Assembly: GCF_030463565.1 (NCBI RefSeq)
Contig: NC_134643.1
Coordinates: forward strand, 2,056,001 to 2,120,000
Direction: 5' to 3'
DNA from: Pelecanus crispus
Taxonomy: Eukaryota; Chordata; Aves; Pelecaniformes; Pelecanidae
Length of the DNA: 64,000 nucleotides
Positions 55,801-64,000 of this stretch are shown in pieces. Numbering within the stretch: the stretch's first letter is position 1; every line of letters begins with the position of its first letter. The notes below the pieces were generated by a model. The model saw only the letters and a program-made list of their open reading frames with translations, did not search any database and was not told the DNA's origin. The position numbers were made by a program, and so were the translations under genes.

Positions 55801-58721
55801 ACCAAGAGGAACCCCAGGCAAATGGCTACAGCAGGGAGAAGAGGCAAGATGGGCTTCTCTCACCGCGGGATCCTAGCATGGTTTTATTTCAAGATGAAGT
55901 TTCCCTTCCCGAGCAGTGCTTTCAGGAATGAAGCAGAGCAGGACTGTTCCTGACTGAACTTTTTGTACAAGTCTGCGCCAAGAACCAGAAGCCTCCCTAG
56001 ATGCAGCATCACCAGATCAATCTGGAGGGTCAGATAGGCCCCAGCATCTGTTGTTTGAGGAACTGCTGATGTGTTGTGGTAAAATAACAAGTTCAGAGCC
56101 ATTTGGCTTGAGAAGTGTTGGCTCAGGACCTTAACTGAAAGAGAAAGTGGGGAAAGAGAACTCATGGGCTTGTTTGACCTCTTTGGTAGCCTGTTATGTT
56201 TGGTCATCCCTGCTGGTATTCCCAGAAAAACTGCAGAGCTCTTTTTAAAGGTGTCGTGTTCAGACCATGAAAAGTTTATGCAAAGACTCCTGGGCACTTG
56301 AGAAAGGGGTGGGAGCAGGCAGCTAGCTCAGAAATGGCTCCTGCACACCACCACAGAGTTCGAGCCCTTCTGGTTTAATCCAGGTGGACAGAAACAAGTT
56401 TGGTCCCACTCATTTCTGCTCTACTGGCTTTTCTGTAAGGGAGTGCCAAGCCAAACAGCAAGGAAGAACAAGAAATGCAAAGTCAGGAAGTTCTTGACCC
56501 AGCGGTCTACTTTATTCTACAACACTGTCAAGGTGTATGTCATCCCCCAGAAAGCTGTCTTGCCCCATCCTTCACTCGACTCAAGCAAAACTCCCATAAT
56601 CACTTTGGGATCTGGCAGCAAGAGAACCAGATTGTGCCCAAGACTTTTAATTTTGTCGTGTCTTTCAATAATAGGGGAAAGTCTTTAAAAATACCACAGC
56701 AAATACCAACTCCAGCTCTATACAGATGCAGGAATCCTTCAGCACCATGGTACGTGTATGTGGTTTCTCTGAGAACGTAACATTTACCACATGCTTTCTA
56801 AGCCTGCGGCTGACAGACAGATCGAGATGAAATGCAGAGGATTATTCCCTTCAAAGACATAGCTGATTGAGTCTTCTCCCTCAAAATCTTCCCTCTTACC
56901 TTCCCAGCATATGCTTATCTAGATAGGCCAGCACATTTTCCGAGCCTACCGATCTGTCAAGAGTCTTCCATCTCCTCGCGGAAATCCCAAGTAACTCTCC
57001 ATGACGTGCCCATTAGTGGCATGCTGCTTCTCGTGTTTGTTGGCAAATGCGTTGTATTTTCATTGCCGTTGAACTCTGGTATTTGCTCACGGTGTATTCA
57101 TGCAGTATACACCTCCTGCAGTAAAGCACAGTTAAGATTTTTCATTTCTGGTTTGATTTATTCTTGTGTTTGGTTTTTTTGGCTATTTTGGCAACTTGCA
57201 GCTTCCTAAGAAACGAACTTTTTGTTTGAGCTGTGATGACAAAACATTAAAATAGTTCTAGCGGCACTGGGGAATCAGAATCAAAGCTGTTAAAACAGCC
57301 AACCAATCCCCTACAAAAGCGTCTAAGAAAACCCAGCTTTGTTTTATGGTGTTTTCACAACGGTGTAAAACCACACACCGCATGAGCAGCTACAAGGTCC
57401 ACTCAGGAAATCAGTCAAAGATGACAAGAATGTGACAAAGTGCAGATGAGTATTTTCAGTGGTGAGCAAGTGATTTTTTTTTTCCAAGTCCCTTTACCAT
57501 TTTTCCCCCATTTTTTTTAATCAGTCAGGTAGCTATTAAAAATAAATAGCTGTGCTGCTTACTGTATATTTTTGCAATGTAAACCTGGCAATCTCTGAAG
57601 ATAGTGTTTTATGTAGCACTTTCTAAACATTAATTATGACTCCTTACCGGGCACAAGACCAGAGCCAGGAGGTGCAAGCTCTTTCTGTAACCGAAATGTT
57701 ACTGCTTGGTCATGGCAAAACACGAGACTGCAAGTTTGAGACTGTCCAGATCTAAACAGAGTATTTTTCTTCTCATGCAGTCCTGTAGTAATGAAACAGA
57801 GGGAGCATTTGCAATTGAGCCGATATCGGCTTGTGTGAGGCTGGAGTTGGTCGCACCACTCTTGTTTCAGACTATCTGCAGATGCGGGCAAGTGATCCTG
57901 TTCAGCTAAGCAATATTTACAGTGGATTATTTGCTTATAGATGGAAATTTAGATTGTATCCATGATCCGCCTCCACAACTGCTTCTTCCCCACTTTGTAC
58001 TATTTCCAACCTCTAATCTATCTCCTTCCGTGCAATCCTGCATTCTCCCTACAGAAGAGCCAGGTGAGGCTGAAGAGGTGCTGGCTGGTCTCGGAGAATG
58101 AAGTTTCTCCTGCCGTGCGCCACATCAGCCCATTTGGTGATGCTTAAAGTCCTCCATCAGGCAGATGTTATAAATCAGTAATATCCGTATTTTCCAGAGG
58201 AGAAAACTGAGGCACCAAATGTTTTGCTGGAGGCCAAATAAGGAATTTGGGAAGGTTAAAATGCCATCATTCTTATGTTGTTATGTTGTTATGTTATGTT
58301 GTTAGCCCCAGGGCTATGTTTTGAAATAGAAACACTTATTCCTGATCTTATCAAACTGAGGCAGACACTGCATTTATCTCTTCATATTATTGCCGGTATC
58401 ATAATTTCATTATCTACAGCTGATTAACCCCCAGCACTGTCTGAACTGCAGCTGACAATATATGCAAGTCCACAGAGTATTTCCATCTCTACCTGACACT
58501 ACCTGCTATTCTCCTGCACTAAGACAATGAGTTTATCCACTTCTTAAATAAATTCATCCCTGGACCCACCTTTGGGCAAGAGGTGAGAGAATTTACATGG
58601 TTTTCCGAGATCGCTTCCAGCCCTGTTGTCTGTGTTGCTGCTATAGTGCTGGCATGCCAGCTCTTTGCATCTCTAAGTAGGGAATGGAAGCCCTGAAAAA
58701 TTTAAAAACAATTACACAGCA

Positions 58722-59458
58722 ACCTCATCCTGCCTGTGGCTGGAAAGCTGCCTGGCCGAAATGGACCTGGGGGTGTTGGTTGACAGCCGGCTGAACATGA
58801 GCCAGCAGTGTGCCCAGGTGGCCAAGAAGGCCAACAGCATCCTGGCTTGTATCAGGAATAGTGTGGCCAGCAGGAGCAGGGAGGTGATTGTGCCCCTGTA
58901 CTCGGCGCTGGTGAGGCTGCACCTGGAATGCTGTGTCCAGTTTTGGGCCCCTCACTACAAGAAGGACATTGAGGTGCTGGAGCGTGTCCAGAGAAGGGCA
59001 ACGAAGCTGGGGAAGGGTCTGGAGCACAGGGCTGACTGAGGGAGCTGGGGGTGTTCAGCCTGGAGAAGAGGAGGCTGAGGGGAGACCTGATCGCTCTCTA
59101 CAACTGCCTGACAGGAGGGGGTAGTGAGGTGGGTGTTGGTCTCTTCTCCCAAGTAACTAGTGATAGGACAAGAGGAAATGGGCTTAAGCTGCGCCAGGGG
59201 AGGTTTAGGTTGGATATGGGGAGAAATTTCTTCAGGGAAAGGGTGGTCAAGGATTGGAACAGGCTGCCCAGAGAGGTGGTGGAGTCACCATCCCTGGAAG
59301 TGTTCAAAAAAAGGGCAGATGTGGCACTTTGGGACATGGTTTAGTCTAGTCTACCCTTGATTGGTTTAGTGTGGACTTGGTAATGTTAGGTTAATGGTGG
59401 GACAGGATGATCTTAAAGGTCTTTTCCAACCTAAACAATTCTATGATTCTATGATTCT
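58722..59458 (+). mobile_element. CR1 LINE fragment, deleted-composite type, intergenic
   Basis: About 740 bp, encoding RT C-terminal pieces in two plus frames ([20 protein letters not shown], then [20 protein letters not shown] and [20 protein letters not shown]) separated by a frame change. The 3' end has the CTAGTCTACCCTTGATTGG join and ends AATTCTATGATTCTATG. Confidence 0.93.
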
Positions 59459-61929
59459 GTTTTGAGAGGTCCTATCCTGGGCTAATCCTCGTACTGTTGC
59501 AGCTGACAGGGTGTAGCAATTTTAGTTTTTACAAAGTTAGTGCAGACATGCTTGATTTTCTTACTACATGAAAATGGCAGCTGGTCCACCACCGTGCTGA
59601 CCAGAAGGTTCCCACTGGAGTTATTTAATTTCATCCTCCTGCAATGGAAAATTGGTTTTCTTCAAAATTAATATTTTCAGGAGAAAAATGTCCATTGCTG
59701 GAAAACATTGATTTTTTCCCTCAAAGTGGGGAACAAGCAGAGGGCAGATTTCTATTTTAGAAGTGCAATTGCTGCAGAATAGTAAGAAGCAATAGAATTT
59801 TACTTTTTTTTCTAAACATGTAATTTAAAATTTTTATTAAAATCTGGTTTCATCCTTTATCCTGCTGTGGATGGAAGGGGAAAGCAGGTGTTCTTTAGCT
59901 GGCTGTGTACCCTAGAGCATAGCTCCCAACCACCTGAGAAATGCACATACAAATGCAAAGCAGGTGGGCAAAATGAAAAACATGAACAGAATTGCAAATG
60001 TACGTCAGGACCGTGAAGCGAAGGAATCCTGCAGAATCTCTCCTCGGAGGAGCAGCTCTCCTTGCAGATCTACTCCTGCAGAGATTGTTTGAGGTGAAGG
60101 GGGTTTTTCTGATCTCTGTTTTTAATCCATTTCTTAGGTCTCCTCGCTTACTTACTCCAGCAATTTGGGAAGGATGTCAGGGGAAGACTGCAAGACTGGG
60201 AGTTTAACAGAAGTAGGACAGACGAGAAAGCTGATACACGCCTCCTCTTTCAAGACCTGGACTTAAACGAGAAGAGGTTAATAAAGCTATTGCAGGGTAT
60301 TTGCCCAGGCTGCCGGCAGCTGTTGACAAAGCTTGGCTCTGCTAGTCAAGGCATCAGTGTCCTGAGCATGTGGCACCTTTTTGAGAGCTCAGGAAGCGCA
60401 GAGTCGAGTTGCGTTTCTCAAACCAGCACCCAGATTTAACTTCTTGCCCACACAGATGCCAACCCACAGGTCTGGTTTCTCTTTGGGTAAACTGCTTTGC
60501 CAAGGCAAAATAAACATACAGGCACCAAGGCCTCTTACAAAGTCCTCAGAAAAACCAGCTACCTAAATAATCTGTTGGGAATTAGGACAGCAAATGCTTT
60601 GTATTTCTGGATGTGGCTACACGAGTGTGGGGCAGGAGGGGGAACCTGGCGCGCAGGGGAAGAAAATCCAGGGATGAACAGCAGCTAACTGCACAGCCTG
60701 GGTTCTTTCTCCTACATTTTTAATGCAAAGAACAGTAATTTAAAGATGGAGGAGGAGGGGAAGGTGGAAGATGAAGTCTGTGTATTACCTGGCTCTTTGA
60801 TTTCTGTCCTAGGTGATAAGATGGGAGAAACAGAGGAGAAAGTGGAAGATTTTAGGGCAGTCACTGACATTTATGTTCATATTCTGAGTGTGATGCACTC
60901 ATGTGTGGCTCCTGTCTCCTGCAGTTGGGTTGCTGTGGCTTCTCTCCCATTCTGTGACCCTGGTCACGGAGCAGCAATTTGAGCAGCGATTTGTTCCTGA
61001 GATGCAGTTGCTGCGCAGGGCTCCTCAGCCGAGGAAAGGGATGTGCTTGGAGCCGTGTCCCTGAGGCAGGCAAGGCGATGGGATGGGGACCGGATACCCG
61101 AGACACCAGCAGTGCTGTTGATGGTTTCGTCAGCATGATCAAGCCTGGTACGTGGCTGTTTCCTGTAGGCTCTGCTGCTGCCTCCGTGTGGGCACAGTTA
61201 TTTTGGAAGGTTTAAAATCCAGATTTTAAGGAATGCATCTTATCCTAGCTCCTATCCTGAGAGAGGAGAGATCTGGGGTAGACAGTAGAGAAGTGGTAGA
61301 GAAGGGTTGCATGCTCCTGGGTGAATCAAGTGGGAATCAAGCGATCCAGGCTGTAATTTCAGCCTTGCCCTGATTTATTTTTGTAATCTTTGGCAAATCA
61401 CTTCACCTTTCTGTGCTTCTGTTTCCGCTGTCGTACCTACTTGTAAATTTTGCAGAGCAGCCATCGACAGGACAACCCGACAAAACTGGAGAGCTCAAAC
61501 CGGAATACAAATAACTAAGAAATGCCAGTCCTTACGGAGAGGTCAGGAGGCCCAGTTCCGCGTTGCCCGTGTGACGTGCTGTTTCCAGGAGGTAATATCA
61601 TCAATGACACAATTACCAAGGAACTCGCCCTGGTCCTGGGGACTCTGAAAGAGCAGCTCACTCAGCCCTGGGTCCTGAGTGGACTCTGCTGCCATCTGGG
61701 ACCCAGGGAAAATGGTTCCACTACGTTTTTGGTGCATGTTGCCCCAGCGCTCTCTCCAGCCCACTCCAGCGCGCCCCAAACCTCCCTTTGCCACAGCAAC
61801 TCCCCCCAAAACGTTCTCACCCAGCTCCTGCACCCCATCCCACGGCCACACCGGTGGCCGTCCCAGCCTGTCCTTTCCCTCCACGCTGAGGCCCCTCCCC
61901 AGCTCCCCACAAGCACCGGCTCCCCCAGC

Positions 61930-63790
61930 CTTTCCTCCCCCCAAAACGCCCCGTGTCCCCAGTTTGCCCTCCCAGCATCTCCCCGCGTCCCACACCAGTT
62001 TCACAGGCACCTCCAGCCTGCACCCCAGGCTGTTCTCACCAGTGCCCCCAGTACCCCCTCCCACAAACACCAGCTCTCTCTCACCAGTGCCCCCAGTACC
62101 CCCTCCCACAAACACCAGCTCTCAGTCCCTCTTCATCTTCCTTCTCACGTGCATGTACCCCAGTACCCCCCTCCCACACCCCCATTCCCCCAAATACCCC
62201 CTGCCCACACACACCAGTGCCCCCAGTACCACCTCTGTGCAAAACAGTGCTCCCAATACCCCCCTCCACACACACCAGTGCCCCAAATACCCCCTGCCCA
62301 CACACCCCAGTACCCCCTAACCAATGCCCCCTGTACCCCACCTCCGCCTGTGCTGCCGTTACCCCCCTTCTGCACGTACCAGTGCTCCCAATATCCCCCT
62401 CCCCACATACACCAGTGCCCCCAGTACCTCCCCCACATACACCAGTATCCACTGCCCCTCCCAGAAACACCAGTACTCCCAGTACCCCTCCCCACATACA
62501 CCAATGCCCCCAGCACCCTCTGCCTACAAACACCAGCACCTCCACTACCCGCCCTCAGTAGCCCCCTCCCCACATACACCAGTACCCCCCTCTCCCCACA
62601 CCAGTGCCCCCAGTACCCATTCCCCCCAGACACCAGTGCCCCCAGTGCCCCCTCCCCACACACCAGTAGCCTGCAGTATCCCCTGCCTCCCGCACCGGTG
62701 CCCCCAGTGCCCCCTCCCCACACACCAGTAGCTCCCAATACCCCCTCCCTCCCACACCAGTGCCACCAGTACCCCCTGCCCCCCGCACCAGTGCCCCCTC
62801 TCTCCAGCACCAGTGCCCCCAGTACCCCCCTCCCCACACACCAGTAGCTCCCAGTGCCCCCTCCCCACACCCCGGTATCCCCAGTACCCCCCTCCCCACA
62901 CACCAGTAGCTCCCAATACCCCCTCCCTCCCACACCAGTGCCGCCAGTACCCCCCTGCCCCCCACACCAGTGCCCCCTCTCTCCAGCACCAGTGCCCCCA
63001 GTGCCCCCTCCCCACACCCCAGTGCCCCCAGTACCCCCCTGCCCCCCGCACCAGTGCCCCCAGTGCCCCCTCCCCACACACCAGTGCCCCCAATACCCCC
63101 TCCCCCTGCACCAGTGCCCCCAGTACCCCCCTCCCCACACACCGGTACCCCCAGTACCCCCCTCCCCACACACCAGTGCCCCCAGTACCCCCTGCACCCC
63201 GCACCAGTTCCCCCAGTGCCCCCTCCCCACCCCCGGTACCCCCAGTACCCCCTCCCCACACACCAGTGCCGCCAGTACCCCCCTGCCCCCCACACCAGTG
63301 CCCCCTCTCTCCAGCACCAGTGCCCCCAGTACCCCCTTCACCCACACCCCAGTGCCCCCCAGTGCCCCCTCCCCACACACCAGTGCCCCCAGTGCCCCCT
63401 CCCCACCCCCCGGTATCCCCAGTACCCCCCTCCCCACACACCAGTGCCGCCAGTACCCCCTGCCCCCCACACCAGTGCCCCCTCTCTCCAGCACCAGTGC
63501 CCCCAGTACCCCCCTTCACCCACACCCCAGTGCCCCCCAGTGCCCCCTCCCCACACACCAGTGCCCCCAGTACCCCCTGCCCCCCGCACCAGTGGCCCCA
63601 GTGCCCCCTCCCCACACACCAGTGCCCCCAGTACCCCCTGCACCCCGCACCAGTAGCTCCCAGTACCCCCTCCCTCCCACACTAGTGCCCCCAGTGCCCC
63701 CTCCCCACACCCCAGTGCCCCCAGTACCCCCCTGCCCCCCGCACCAGTGCCCCCGGTGCCCCCTCCCCACCCCCGGTACCCCCAGTGCCC
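61930..63790. repeat. Long C-rich minisatellite, G-rich on the minus strand
   Basis: About 1.8 kb of imperfect units of roughly 15-30 bp, such as CACCAGTGCCCCCAGTACCC and CCCTCCCCACACACCAGTAG. Units grow more regular to the right. All frames on both strands stay open, giving ORFs of 441 codons (+) and 449 codons (-) with Pro-rich or Gly/Trp-rich text; these are not genes. It lies directly beside a CpG island. Confidence 0.95.
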
Positions 63791-63813
63791 CTCCTCACCC
63801 GCCCGGCCAGGGC

Positions 63814-63825
63814 ACTACAAGTCCC
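63814..63825 (+). promoter_or_regulatory. ZNF143/THAP11-type motif ACTACAAGTCCC
   Basis: It matches the ACTACAANTCCC core, 148 bp upstream of the ATG at 63973. Function is inferred from motif and place. Confidence 0.5.
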
Positions 63826-63972
63826 GGCGGCCACCGCGGCCGGAGCCGGGGCCGGTGCCGGGCGCCCGGGGCGGAGCGGGGCGGAGCGGGCGGAGGAGGC
63901 CGGGACCGGGGCCGGGGCCGGTGCCGGGGCCCGCGGCCGCCCCAGCGCTACCGGAGCCGGCGGGCCCGGGCC

Positions 63973-64000
63973 ATGGAGAGCCCCGTGGGCAGCGGCTCCC
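63973..64000 (+). CDS. First codons of a right-hand gene (cut by the window end)
   Basis: ATG in a good context (GGGCCATGG) opens MESPVGSGS, nine codons, and the window then ends. In mammals the gene head-to-head with TASOR2 is ASB13, an ankyrin-repeat and SOCS-box protein, so ASB13 is the obvious candidate. Nine residues cannot confirm it, and even the reading as coding is inferred from the CpG island and start context. Confidence 0.4.

Larger units (their letters stand above)
52211..61500. other. Intergenic DNA between TASOR2 and the next gene
   Basis: I see no gene with recognisable product. It holds CR1 pieces at 52572-52850 and 58722-59458. A short TTATG-rich run lies at about 58275-58303. 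The frame at 53360-53578 is the only ORF here whose composition looks mildly protein-like, with no known family. Confidence 0.6.
63790..64000 (+). promoter_or_regulatory. CpG-island promoter of the right-hand gene
   Basis: Very G/C- and CpG-rich, with repeated GGGGCCGG-like units and a start codon at 63973. ACTACAAGTCCC at 63814-63825 matches the ZNF143/THAP11-type core ACTACAANTCCC common in vertebrate CpG-island promoters. Confidence 0.7.

Noticed and set aside
61522-63685. Long ORFs on both strands (441 codons plus, 449 and 356 codons minus), Pro/Thr-rich or Gly/Trp-rich
   Set aside because: They are products of the C-rich minisatellite, which lacks stop codons in all frames. The Gly/Trp text such as GGTGGTGVWGG is the unit read on the minus strand.

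Overview
The window is nuclear DNA from a bird, probably a neoavian. It carries at least a dozen CR1 LINE fragments, many ending in the ATTCTATGATTCTATG-type 3' tail typical of avian CR1, and LTR pieces resembling avian endogenous retrovirus LTRs. Genes are split by GT-AG introns and there are CpG-island promoters. Nothing looks prokaryotic or plasmid-like.

One gene dominates. On the minus strand, from the ATG at 50794 to a stop at 2480 (or at 2141 if a terminal intron is removed), 23 coding exons can be joined by canonical splice sites. Every intron phase matches and the total is 8025 nt, or 2674 codons plus a stop. I read this as the bird orthologue of TASOR2 (FAM208B), a paralogue of TASOR and the scaffold of the HUSH2 chromatin-silencing complex. 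Exons 2-7 carry the TASOR-type pseudo-PARP (DUF3715) region. Exons 8-13 carry the following SPOC-like region. Exons 14-18 hold a long, mostly disordered centre, including a 3.6 kb exon. Exons 18-23 hold the conserved C-terminal module.

Layout: 1-1335 left flank with no recognised gene; about 1335-2144 probable 3' UTR; 2480-50794 TASOR2, whose introns hold nearly all the CR1 and LTR copies; about 50500-51200 CpG-island promoter with interferon-response-like motifs; 51230-52210 a C-rich minisatellite; 52.2-61.5 kb intergenic DNA with a few CR1 copies; about 61.9-63.79 kb a second, very C-rich minisatellite (G-rich on the minus strand); 63790-64000 another CpG island with the first codons of a plus-strand gene. 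By synteny that gene could be ASB13, but the visible sequence is too short to prove it.

The most interesting points are: a 20-nt micro-exon in TASOR2; an open frame from exon 13 straight into a sense-oriented CR1 reverse-transcriptase remnant; a stop codon that yields the same C-terminus whether or not a terminal intron is spliced; a CR1 sublineage that appears to carry a 3'-transduced spacer; two pairs of head-to-head LTRs; and an ISRE-like element in the promoter of a gene that belongs to a retroelement-silencing complex family.
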